NCBI RefSeq assembly: GCF_040396155.1 | Contig: NZ_JBEBOY010000001.1 | Span: 1 to 64,000 of the forward strand | Direction: 5' to 3' | Source: Tissierella praeacuta_A | Lineage (GTDB): Bacteria; Bacillota; Clostridia; Tissierellales; Tissierellaceae | Length of the DNA: 64,000 nt | Shown here: positions 54,332 to 63,070 of the stretch, piece after piece | Position numbering within the stretch: position 1 is the stretch's first letter | Layout: every line of letters starts with the position of its first letter | The notes under the pieces: generated by a model | The model's database searches: none | Told to the model about the DNA's origin: nothing | The model's input: the letters and a program-made list of their open reading frames with translations, nothing else | Made by a program: the position numbers and the translations under genes

Positions 54332-56240
54332 AAAAAAGCTACGTAACCTTGTACTCTTAATTGATACAAGGCATATTTTTTGTCAAATTTAATACATTAT
54401 ATGGTTATCCGTTATAGTCCGTTATGGTATAATAATACAGGGCGGTAAAAAATGTATGTTAAGCAAATATTTGAAAAAAGAACTGGTAGAACATTCCTCA
54501 CAATTGTCGAAGGATACAGAGAACCTGGTACAGGTAAAGTTAAACAAAGAACTGTTATGAGTATAGGATATTTAGACGAGTTAGAAAAAGAGCACGATGA
54601 TCCCGTTACCTACTACAAAGGCGTCGCTAAAAAAATGACAGAAGAGGCTAAAGAAGCTTCTAAAATATTAACCTTCAATTTTATCGCTAATGAAACCATT
54701 GATGCTTCTACTGTGTTAAGAAAAAACCTTGGATTCGCTGTTTTAAGTTACTTTTATCATCAATTAGAGATTAATAAGTTTTTTATTAACAGGCAGAGAA
54801 ACTTAAATATTGAGTATTCTCTCAATAATATTTTTCAAATGTTAGTGTATTCAAAAGTCTTACTCCCTTGTTCTAAAAAAGCATCATTTGAAAATATGGA
54901 TAATTATTTCTTAGATTTTAATTTTCATATTAATCACATTTACAGAGCCTTGGATTATTTTAATACTTACAAGGATGATTTACTTCTTCATATTCATGAG
55001 ATGGTCCGTTTGAATTATGGCAGGGATACCAGCAATGTCTATTATGATGTAACTAATTATTATTTCGAGATTAAAGAGCCAGATGACTTTAGAAAAAAAG
55101 GAGTTTCTAAAGAACATAGAACTACTCCTATTGTCCAGATGGGACTATTAATGGATAATTCAAGTCTTCCTATTACCTACAAATTATTTGAAGGTAATAC
55201 TAATGATTCTACTACGTTAATGCCTGTTCTGGATGAATTAAAGGAGGACTATAACTTTGGTCGTGTTATTGTAGTAGCTGATAAAGGAATGAATACAGGT
55301 GAGAATATCGCCTACAATATTATTCATAAAAATGGATATATTTATTCCCTATCTGTTCGTGGAGCAGGTAGAGAATTAAAGGATTATGTTTTAGTAGATG
55401 AAGGATATGAAGTATCTTCTGATGGATTTAAAGTTAAATCCAGAATAGTTACCACAAAAATATGGGTACAAAATGCTAAGGCTAAAAACGTACAGGTAGA
55501 AATAGAACAAAAGCAAGTAGCATTCTACAGCCCTGATTATGATAAAAGATCTAAACACGAAAGAGAAAAGGCGGTTGAAAAAGCAAAGAAATTGATTGAA
55601 AAAAGCGGGAATGTGAAGTTTCCAGCGAAGGGTGCTCAAAAGTACATTGCCTCTACTCCTTGTGATAAAGAGACTGGAGAAATACATGATGAACTATCAG
55701 ACTATCATTTTGTAGATAGAGATAAGATATCAGAAGAAGAAAAATATGATGGGTATTATGTAATTGTAACTAGTGAGCTAAAAATGCCAAACAATGAAAT
55801 ACTAGATGCCTACAGAAATCTGTGGAAGATAGAGAAAACCTTTAAAATTACTAAAAGCGAATTAAAAACTCGACCCGTATATTTGATTTTAAAGGAACAT
55901 ATTGAAGCACATTTTTTAACTTGCTTTGTATCTTTACTTTTGCTAAGACTATTAGAGAAACAAACTAAACATAAATATTCTACAAAAGAATTAGTTAATG
56001 AAATGAATAACATTTCTGGGACATACTTGGCAGAAAATTATTATATGTTTGACCGTAATAGTGCAATTGTACAGGATCTAGGAGATTTAGTGGGTGTAGA
56101 TTTTACAAAGCATTTTATGACCATAGGTGAGATTAAAAATATTTTGGCAAAATGAAAAGATGATTTATTTCACAACAACTTTATGATTGATTTAGAAAGC
56201 TTGTAATCTTTGTTATACAACAGTTACAGGCTATTTTTTT
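54332..56240 (+). mobile_element. Insertion sequence, IS1634 type
   Basis: One full-length transposase between imperfect inverted ends: left AAAAAAGCTACGTAACC..., right (reverse strand) AAAAAATAGCCTGTAACTG.... Each end also holds a local stem (CCTTGTA/TACAAGG left, TTGTAT/TACAAG right). Exact borders and target duplication cannot be fixed by eye. It is inserted between the valS promoter and pgsA without breaking either. The right part of the 56156-56573 gap holds the pgsA terminator. Confidence 0.55.
54452..56155 (+). CDS. IS1634 family transposase
   Basis: 567 residues, apparently intact. DDE residues in YYDVTNYYFEI (first Asp), VVADKGMNTGEN (second Asp) and AYRNLWKIEKTFKITKSEL (the Y-x2-L/W-x-IE element with catalytic Glu). 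Cuts and pastes its own element. A TATAAT box at 54428-54433 lies upstream; there is no strong ribosome binding site, only GGGCGG, as is common for transposases. Confidence 0.93.
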   Translation: MYVKQIFEKRTGRTFLTIVEGYREPGTGKVKQRTVMSIGYLDELEKEHDDPVTYYKGVAKKMTEEAKEASKILTFNFIANETIDASTVLRKNLGFAVLSYFYHQLEINKFFINRQRNLNIEYSLNNIFQMLVYSKVLLPCSKKASFENMDNYFLDFNFHINHIYRALDYFNTYKDDLLLHIHEMVRLNYGRDTSNVYYDVTNYYFEIKEPDDFRKKGVSKEHRTTPIVQMGLLMDNSSLPITYKLFEGNTNDSTTLMPVLDELKEDYNFGRVIVVADKGMNTGENIAYNIIHKNGYIYSLSVRGAGRELKDYVLVDEGYEVSSDGFKVKSRIVTTKIWVQNAKAKNVQVEIEQKQVAFYSPDYDKRSKHEREKAVEKAKKLIEKSGNVKFPAKGAQKYIASTPCDKETGEIHDELSDYHFVDRDKISEEEKYDGYYVIVTSELKMPNNEILDAYRNLWKIEKTFKITKSELKTRPVYLILKEHIEAHFLTCFVSLLLLRLLEKQTKHKYSTKELVNEMNNISGTYLAENYYMFDRNSAIVQDLGDLVGVDFTKHFMTIGEIKNILAK

Positions 56241-56365
56241 GTCTTTTTAGTGAAAAAGTCAAGTTATAATATGTTATGCTGAATAATAGGTCAAGAATGA
56301 AGAAGTATTTCTTATCTAATGACTTCTATTAATATATATATTCGTATTTAGCTCATTTAAAATAT

Positions 56366-56422
56366 AAAAAACTGAACCCAATCAAATATACTATTTATCA
56401 CGTATACCTAATCAGGTTCAGT
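56366..56422 (-). terminator. Terminator downstream of pgsA
   Basis: Minus-strand ACTGAACC...GATTAGGTATAC pairs with GTATA...GATTGGGTTCAGT around a loop of about ten bases, followed by TTTTTTAT. Confidence 0.75.
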
Positions 56423-56573
56423 CAAGATTTTTATTTTTCAACTTTTTTCTCTTTTTGTTCTCTAGTTAGTATTTTTACTAAAATATCCATTAAATTCAAT
56501 CCTATTAACATGTTATATATTATAACTATCCCCTTTTTTACTGCATATTTTGAGATTTTATCTAGAGAAATAT

Positions 56574-57119
56574 TTATTCTTTAATACTGTTATTTATATT
56601 GTTTCTCATTTTTATATAAATTATAAAATAATTTATAAAAGCTATTATATTAAGAACTACTGTTATAAAAAACAAAGTTTGTGAAATAGTCCTAGGTAAT
56701 TTAAATACTATGGACAATGTTGCAGTATAAAAAGACATTGTTGCTATTTTACCATATTTATTTGAAGGTAGAACTTGTTTTCCTTTAAATAAATATAATG
56801 CAACGCCTCCTAAAATCATCATTACTTCTTTTATTCCCAAAGCAATTAATATCCATATTGGTATAATGCCCTTTGTTGTAAAACTAATTAAAATAGTAAA
56901 GGTCATTAATTTATCTGCAATAGGATCTAATACTATACCAAGTTTAGTACTCATATCGTATTTTCTTGCAATATATCCATCTAGAACATCTGAAATCCCA
57001 GCTAAAATAAATATTAATCCTGCAAATAAAATATTGTTTTCAATATTAGAATAGAAAAAATACAGATACACTGGAATAAGCAATATCCTTAAAATCGTTA
57101 GCATATTTGGTATATTCAT
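56574..57119 (-). CDS. pgsA: CDP-diacylglycerol--glycerol-3-phosphate 3-phosphatidyltransferase
   Basis: 181 residues, four to five membrane helices. Holds the complete CDP-alcohol phosphotransferase signature DVLDGYIARKYDMSTKLG then IVLDPIADKL. Makes phosphatidylglycerol-phosphate in the membrane. Start ATG follows GGTGGG. A 26-residue frame follows before the terminator but lacks a convincing start. Confidence 0.93.
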   Translation of the reverse strand: MNIPNMLTILRILLIPVYLYFFYSNIENNILFAGLIFILAGISDVLDGYIARKYDMSTKLGIVLDPIADKLMTFTILISFTTKGIIPIWILIALGIKEVMMILGGVALYLFKGKQVLPSNKYGKIATMSFYTATLSIVFKLPRTISQTLFFITVVLNIIAFINYFIIYIKMRNNINNSIKE

Positions 57120-57223
57120 ACTTTCCCACCTTTAAAAACTAATTTGGAACTTTTATTTTGTTTTAGAATATTATAACATTAAATAATGCTTTCGTATACA
57201 CATATTATGCGAGGAGGGATAAG

Positions 57224-58222
57224 ATGTCAAGTTTTTTTAAAAGAATTTCTTTCATTTTAATTTTAGCTATAATCATATTAGGATCAACAGGATGCAAAAA
57301 AGACACTGATTTAGAACCTATAAAATTAATTGAAGTTACCCACTCATTGTTCTATACCCCACAATATGTAGCTTTAACCCAAGGTTTTTTTGAAGAAGAA
57401 GGACTAAAAATTGATTTAATCAATGGTAAAGGAGCCGATAAATGCATGGCTGCTTTGTTAAGTAAAGAAGCTGATATAGGATTTATGGGACCTGAGGCAT
57501 CGGTATATGTATATAATCAAGGAAGGGATGATTATGTAATTAATTTTGCTCAATTAACACAAAGGGATGGTTCTTTCCTAGTAGGCAGGGAGAAAGACGA
57601 TAGCTTTACCTTTGATAAACTAAAAGGTAAAACTGTAATCGGTGGTAGAAAAGGCGGCATGCCTGAAATGACCTTAGAATATGTACTTAAAAACAATGGT
57701 TTAGAACTAGATAAAGATGTAATAGTTAGAACAGACATACAATTTGATGTAATGGCAGGGGCTTTTGTTGGTGGTGAAGGTGATTATGTAACATTATTTG
57801 AACCTGTGGCAGCCACATTAGAAAAAGAAGGCAAAGGCTATGTAGTAGCTTCCATAGGTAAAGAAGGAGGATATATTCCATATACATGCTACTCTGCAAC
57901 CAAGGAATATATTGAACAAAATCCAGAAACAATTCAAAAATTTACAAATGCACTATATAAAGCTATGGTATGGGTTCAAGAACATAGTAGTGAAGAAATA
58001 GCAGATGCTGTAATGCCACAATTTCCTGATACAGATAAAGAAATACTTATTACTCTAGTAGAAAGATATAGAGATCAGGATTCTTGGAAACCAGATTTAA
58101 TCATTACAGAGGATGGATTAAATCATATGATGAGTATAATGGAATTAGCAGGAGAATTAGATAAGAGAGCAGATTATACTAAAATAGTCACTACTGAATT
58201 TGCTAAGAAAGCTATGAAATAA
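57224..58222 (+). CDS. ABC transporter substrate-binding lipoprotein (NMT1/THI5/SsuA-like)
   Basis: 332 residues. Lipoprotein signal peptide ends in ILGSTGC at about residue 24. The domain starts with IKLIEVTHSLFYTPQYVAL and has GFFEEEGLKIDLINGKGADK, typical of periplasmic-type binding proteins for pyrimidine precursors, nitrate/sulfonates or other small ligands. No permease or ATPase gene is adjacent, which is unusual. GAGGAGGG ribosome binding site and its own terminator show a single-gene unit. Confidence 0.88.
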   Translation: MSSFFKRISFILILAIIILGSTGCKKDTDLEPIKLIEVTHSLFYTPQYVALTQGFFEEEGLKIDLINGKGADKCMAALLSKEADIGFMGPEASVYVYNQGRDDYVINFAQLTQRDGSFLVGREKDDSFTFDKLKGKTVIGGRKGGMPEMTLEYVLKNNGLELDKDVIVRTDIQFDVMAGAFVGGEGDYVTLFEPVAATLEKEGKGYVVASIGKEGGYIPYTCYSATKEYIEQNPETIQKFTNALYKAMVWVQEHSSEEIADAVMPQFPDTDKEILITLVERYRDQDSWKPDLIITEDGLNHMMSIMELAGELDKRADYTKIVTTEFAKKAMK

Positions 58223-58260
58223 TATAACATAGTTAAGTGTTCCGATAATTTAATAAAGAA

Positions 58261-58305
58261 ACAGTGTAGAGTGTTGAAATATAACAACTCTATACTGCTT
58301 TTTTA
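58261..58305 (+). terminator. Rho-independent terminator after the binding lipoprotein
   Basis: CAGTGTAGAGT, loop with AAATAT, ACTCTATACTG, then CTTTTTT. Confidence 0.8.
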
Positions 58306-58347
58306 TTATAATAAATTTTCAAACTTTAAAAGCAATCAACATTTTAA

Positions 58348-58704
58348 TTAACGCATAGCCCAAGCAACTACTATTACAGTTAACAATATAATTTTATTGA
58401 AATAAGACATATTACTCGTCTCTTGTAATATAACCTTAATAATCATTAGGATTAAAATAACTCCTAATAAAAAGCTAACTCTATTAATTACCTTCTTGAA
58501 GATTTTCCATGCTCTGCTGTTAGAATTCTGCATTTTCTTACATATATAATCCCACATAAATATTAATCCTATGGCTAATAACAAAGATATTCCCATTGCT
58601 ACTATAATATATACTAGGTTAAACTCCGTATGTATAGCTAAGAAAGTCTGCGTAACTATACTCAATATAAAAAATAAGCAAAATATCCTAATAGGTTTTC
58701 CCAT
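58348..58704 (-). CDS. Small membrane protein, function unknown
   Basis: 118 residues with three hydrophobic helices (about 8-25, 30-50, 75-92 and a terminal one). No recognisable family. Ribosome binding site region GGAAGTGG is acceptable. Confidence 0.55.
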   Translation of the reverse strand: MGKPIRIFCLFFILSIVTQTFLAIHTEFNLVYIIVAMGISLLLAIGLIFMWDYICKKMQNSNSRAWKIFKKVINRVSFLLGVILILMIIKVILQETSNMSYFNKIILLTVIVVAWAMR

Positions 58705-58823
58705 GACTCCACTTCCTAGTTATGATTTCATTCCGCCATATTATACCATATTAGAAAATAAGTCTGCAACTTATGTTGCAGACTTTTAACAATTCTTCAT
58801 ATTATATATTTATTATAATCCTT

Positions 58824-60125
58824 CTAAAGTAGCAATGCTGCTATAGTTCCAAATATCAATAATGGAATATTATAATGAATAAACGTAGGGACACAAGTAT
58901 CCCATATATGGTCATGCTGACCATCTATATTAAGTCCTGCCGTAGGTCCTAGTGTACTATCTGATGCTGGAGATCCAGCATCTCCTAAAGCACCTGCGGT
59001 ACCTACTAAACAAATTGTAGCAGCAGGGCTAAAACCTAACTTTATACACAATGGAACAAATATTGCAGCTATTATTGGAACTGTACCAAAGGAAGTACCT
59101 ATTCCCATAGTAATAATCAACCCAATTAACAACATTAGAAATCCTGCTATAATTTTACTTCCTCCCATCATACCTGCTGCCGCCTCTACTAAAGTTTCTA
59201 CACCACCTGTTGCTCTAATAACTGCACCATATCCAGAAGCTACTAGCATTACAAAGGCAATAAATCCCATTAATCCAATTCCACCACTTAACATATCATC
59301 AAGCTCTTCCCATTTAAAAGCACCAAATACCAACATTACTATTAAACCTGCTATTGCTCCCAATGGAAGTGATTTCGTTATAATTTGAATAGCAAAGGCT
59401 GCTATTGCCCCTAATAAAGCTACTACATGCTTTTTCGTTATTCTTTCATTCTGATTATCCATATCAGATTTAACTAGTTCAATGTCTTCATACTCTCTTG
59501 GCTTTCTATAACTTATTAATACTGCTATAATTAGACCTATTATCATTCCTATGCCAGGATATAGCATTGACCTCCAAATCATACTAGTCTCCACTGGCAT
59601 TCCATTATCTATTAATGCATCCCTAATTATATTATGAAAAATAAGCCCAAACCCTGCTGGAATCATTACATATGGTGCTTTAAGTCCAAATGTCAATGCT
59701 GCTGCCACTGACCTTCTATCAATTTTTAATTTATTCATAACTGGAATTAATGGTGGTATTAATATTGGAATAAAAGCTATATGAACTGGAATCAGATTCT
59801 GAGAAAAGCAAGCTATTATAGCTATTAAAAATACAAATATTGATTTTTTATTTCTAACCCCTCTACCAATTTTCCTAGCTAATATATCAGCAACTCCTGT
59901 TTTTCCAATTGCTATTGCCAATGCTCCAAGTAATATATAAGATAGTGCTGTTTCTGCATTACCGCCCATGCCACCAATGAGAATTCCTATGGTTTCCTTA
60001 AATGACATTCCTGCTAATAGTCCCCCTGTTAAAGCAGACAAAATAAGTGCAATTAATACATTCATCTTCAATAAACATAATACCGTCATAACTAATACTG
60101 ATAACAAAACTGGATTCGTTAACAT
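58824..60125 (-). CDS. Na+/H+ antiporter family protein (NhaC-like)
   Basis: 433 residues with eleven to twelve helices. Signature ALGDAGSPASDSTLGPTAGLN near the C-terminus and GTSFGTVPIIAAIFVPL define the Na_H_antiporter family. Probably exchanges Na+ (or an organic substrate) for H+. AGGGAGG ribosome binding site. Single gene. Confidence 0.85.
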   Translation of the reverse strand: MLTNPVLLSVLVMTVLCLLKMNVLIALILSALTGGLLAGMSFKETIGILIGGMGGNAETALSYILLGALAIAIGKTGVADILARKIGRGVRNKKSIFVFLIAIIACFSQNLIPVHIAFIPILIPPLIPVMNKLKIDRRSVAAALTFGLKAPYVMIPAGFGLIFHNIIRDALIDNGMPVETSMIWRSMLYPGIGMIIGLIIAVLISYRKPREYEDIELVKSDMDNQNERITKKHVVALLGAIAAFAIQIITKSLPLGAIAGLIVMLVFGAFKWEELDDMLSGGIGLMGFIAFVMLVASGYGAVIRATGGVETLVEAAAGMMGGSKIIAGFLMLLIGLIITMGIGTSFGTVPIIAAIFVPLCIKLGFSPAATICLVGTAGALGDAGSPASDSTLGPTAGLNIDGQHDHIWDTCVPTFIHYNIPLLIFGTIAALLL

Positions 60126-60236
60126 AATATTCCCTCCTTATTTTATTAAAATACTTAGGAACAAATTAATCTGGTATATGTTATTCAATCTTGATAAATT
60201 GTAGAACTAAAAATGCACTGGAAACCTAGTACTCAT

Positions 60237-60740
60237 TTATATATGTTCGTTTCTCCATAATTTTTCATATCTAATGGCATTATGTCTTACTGTTTCTATT
60301 TCCTCCTCGTTTACTTCTCGCTTTACCTTTCCAGGAGAACCCATCACCAAAGAATTTGGAGGTATGACTGCATTTTGTGTAATTAATGCTCCAGCTGCAA
60401 TTATACAATTATCTCCAATAACTGCACCATTTAAAATTACTGAACCCATTCCTATTAAACAATTATTACCTACTTCACATCCATGAACTACTGCATTATG
60501 TCCTACAGTAGTATAATCCCCTATCTTACATGGTAAATCTGTATCAACATGTACTGTTGCATTATCCTGTATATTAGTATATTTTCCAATAGTTATATAG
60601 CTCATATCTCCACGAGCCACTGCACCATACCAAAGACTACTGCCTTCACCTATGGTTACATCTCCCAAAACATTTGCTGTTTCGGCAATAAATGCTTTAG
60701 CATTGATCTTAGTTTTTTTATCCTTTAAATCTTTTATCAT
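60237..60740 (-). CDS. Gamma-carbonic anhydrase family protein
   Basis: 167 residues of left-handed beta-helix hexapeptides. Three His that should bind the metal are visible in ATVHVDTDL, TVGHNAVVHG. Members interconvert CO2 and bicarbonate or lack activity (YrdA-like). The ATG at 60740 follows AAGGAGAG; a start eight codons earlier is less likely. The HD-domain gene lies 30 bp to its right on the same strand. Confidence 0.88.
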   Translation of the reverse strand: MIKDLKDKKTKINAKAFIAETANVLGDVTIGEGSSLWYGAVARGDMSYITIGKYTNIQDNATVHVDTDLPCKIGDYTTVGHNAVVHGCEVGNNCLIGMGSVILNGAVIGDNCIIAAGALITQNAVIPPNSLVMGSPGKVKREVNEEEIETVRHNAIRYEKLWRNEHI

Positions 60741-60794
60741 ATGCTGTCTCTCCTTATTGTACACTCATACACATTATTTATTACCAAAAATTTA

Positions 60795-61376
60795 TTATAA
60801 TTCTCCTTTTAAGCCTATTTCTTCTGCCACTTTTCTCATTGCAAGAATAGTTTCCATAATTACTTCGTCTCTCTCCATGCCAAGCATATCTATTCCTTTT
60901 TGTATAATAGATCTATCTACACCTGCTGCAAATCCTTTATCTTTCCATTTTTTCTTTACAGATTTTGGTTCTAAATCTAATACAGATTTACTAGGACGAA
61001 GAAGTGCCACTGCAGTAATAAGTCCAGTTAACTCATCAATAGCATATAGTACTTTTTCCATCTTTTCTGTAGGTTCTATATCTGAACATATTTCATAACC
61101 ATGGCTCGCGATTGCTTTTATATAATCTTCAGGATATCCCTCTTCCTTAAGAATTTCTTGTACCTTTATACAATGCTCATCTGGATACATTTCATAATCC
61201 AAATCATGAATAAGCCCTACTATTGTCCATTTTTCCACATCTGGCTCATCAAAAAATTCTGCAAAATGTTTCATTGTAGCTTCAACAGCTAATCCATGAC
61301 GCAGTAGACTATCAGATTTATTGTATTTCTTAAATAATAATAACGCTTCCTCTCTAGTAGGTTTTTTACTTGTCAT
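60795..61376 (-). CDS. HD-domain hydrolase
   Basis: 193 residues. Metal-binding HD residues: LRHGLAVEATMKHFA, LIHDLDYE and HCIKVQEIL, then IASHGYEIC, matching HDIG proteins that act on nucleotides or phosphoesters. Close spacing to the carbonic anhydrase gene suggests cotranscription. Substrate unknown. Confidence 0.82.
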   Translation of the reverse strand: MTSKKPTREEALLLFKKYNKSDSLLRHGLAVEATMKHFAEFFDEPDVEKWTIVGLIHDLDYEMYPDEHCIKVQEILKEEGYPEDYIKAIASHGYEICSDIEPTEKMEKVLYAIDELTGLITAVALLRPSKSVLDLEPKSVKKKWKDKGFAAGVDRSIIQKGIDMLGMERDEVIMETILAMRKVAEEIGLKGEL

Positions 61377-61536
61377 TTGATCCCCTTCTTTCTTTCCTTT
61401 ATCACTTTATTATATATAATAGGCTAGTGTACTTATGGTGTCAAGTATTATTAATTCTAATATCTGAATTCTTTAAATTTTATCACAGCTTTATCTAAAT
61501 GATGTTTTATCTAGGAAATTAGGTAAAATTTAATTA

Positions 61537-61565
61537 TTGACGTAAGTTAAGATTAATATTACAAT
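61537..61565 (+). promoter_or_regulatory. Promoter of the NSS transporter
   Basis: TTGACG, 17-bp spacer, TACAAT, about 50 bp before the start codon. Confidence 0.7.
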
Positions 61566-61616
61566 ATTTTTTATATCAAATATACTATCGGCAAACTCAT
61601 ACAGGAGGAACTAAAG

Positions 61617-63017
61617 ATGAAAAAGCTAAATAACGAATCAGTCCATGCAAATAAAAGACGTGAAACATTTTCATCTGGATTAGCAGTATTTTTTGCAACA
61701 CTTGGCTCAGCAGTAGGCTTAGGTAATATCTGGAAATTTCCTTACCTTGTAGGCGAAAATGGTGGCGGGGCCTTTGTATTAATTTATTTTTTATCCATAT
61801 TATTAGTTGGTATGCCAGTAATGGTATCTGAATTTTATATAGGACGAAAATCTAGAAGTAATGCAGTCTCTGCCTTTACTAAACTTAAAGCAAACTCAAA
61901 ATGGAAAATTATTGGTTATTCTGGAGTAGCTGCTGCGTTTTTGATTATGTTCTATTATAGTGCTGTTGCTGGATGGGTATATTCTTATGTATTTAAAGCT
62001 ATAAATGGTGCTTTTTCAAATCTTTCTAATTTATCTTTTGAGCAAGCAACGAGCATAGTAGAGAGTCAATTTTTAACTACTACTGAAAGTCTATATTCTC
62101 CTATCATATGGCAAGGAATTTCCATTTTAGTTGTTGCATTAATATTAATTGGTAGAGTTAAAAATGGAATTGAGAGAATAACAAAAACTCTTATGCCTGT
62201 ATTATTTATTCTCTTAGTAATCTCTTGTATAAGAGCCCTAACATTACCAGGAGTTAAAGCAGGTTTTAACTTTCTATTTAAAATAGAGTTTTCAAAAATA
62301 AATCCATCTGTTATTCTTTCTGCACTAGGTCTGGCATTCTTTAAGCTCTCTCTTGGAATGGGAACCATGATCACTTATGGAAGTTACTTTACGGAAGATA
62401 ATAATTTAATTCATACATCTGCTAAAGTTGCATTATCAGATACATTTGTCTCTCTATTAGCTGGAGTTGCCATATTTCCAGTAGTATTCACTTTTGGTAT
62501 AAAGCCAAATTCAGGACCTAGCCTTTTATTTAATACTATACCTTTAGTATTTTCACATATTCCATTTGGCAATCTATTAATTGTTGCTTTTTTTATTCTT
62601 GCAGCCATTGCAGCTACTACTGCTTCTTTATCAATGGCAGAAGTTCCTATTGCCTTTATTACAGAAAAATGGAATATTAAAAGAAAATATTCAGTTATTA
62701 TTGTATCATTATCTACGTTTATAGTAGGTGCCCTAACTGTACATCCCACTAGTATTTGGGGACATGTAACGATCTTTGGAAAGAATCTTTTTAGTTTGTT
62801 CGACTATATATCGTCTAATATTATTCTACCCGTTGGAGGACTTCTAATAGCAATTTTTGTTGGTTATTTTGCTGATAAAAATAGTATATTAGATGAATTA
62901 TCAAATAATCATAAACTAAACAACTCAAAAACTATTACTATTTATTACTTTGTCTTAAAATATATTACGCCAATACTTCTATTAATTGTATTTTTAAACT
63001 CATTAGGAATTATATAA
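61617..63017 (+). CDS. Sodium-dependent transporter (neurotransmitter:sodium symporter family)
   Basis: 466 residues, about eleven to twelve helices. Helix 1 has GSAVGLGNIWKFPYLVGENG with the unwound substrate/Na+ site, and IGRKSR follows helix 2. Bacterial members (LeuT, TnaT) import amino acids with Na+. AGGAGGAAC ribosome binding site. Likely amino-acid uptake for fermentation; the substrate is unknown. Confidence 0.92.
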   Translation: MKKLNNESVHANKRRETFSSGLAVFFATLGSAVGLGNIWKFPYLVGENGGGAFVLIYFLSILLVGMPVMVSEFYIGRKSRSNAVSAFTKLKANSKWKIIGYSGVAAAFLIMFYYSAVAGWVYSYVFKAINGAFSNLSNLSFEQATSIVESQFLTTTESLYSPIIWQGISILVVALILIGRVKNGIERITKTLMPVLFILLVISCIRALTLPGVKAGFNFLFKIEFSKINPSVILSALGLAFFKLSLGMGTMITYGSYFTEDNNLIHTSAKVALSDTFVSLLAGVAIFPVVFTFGIKPNSGPSLLFNTIPLVFSHIPFGNLLIVAFFILAAIAATTASLSMAEVPIAFITEKWNIKRKYSVIIVSLSTFIVGALTVHPTSIWGHVTIFGKNLFSLFDYISSNIILPVGGLLIAIFVGYFADKNSILDELSNNHKLNNSKTITIYYFVLKYITPILLLIVFLNSLGII

Positions 63018-63021
63018 AATT

Positions 63022-63066
63022 TGGAGATAAGAATCGTTTGTAAGCTTCTTATCTCCTTTTATTTTT
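63022..63066 (+). terminator. Terminator after the NSS transporter
   Basis: GGAGATAAGA, 14-base loop, TCTTATCTCC, then TTTTATTTTT. Confidence 0.85.
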
Positions 63067-63070
63067 ATCT

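Noticed and set aside
56450..56573. Short frame after pgsA (26 codons from MLIGLNLMDILVK)
   Set aside because: No convincing start or ribosome binding site and no family; kept only as a note.
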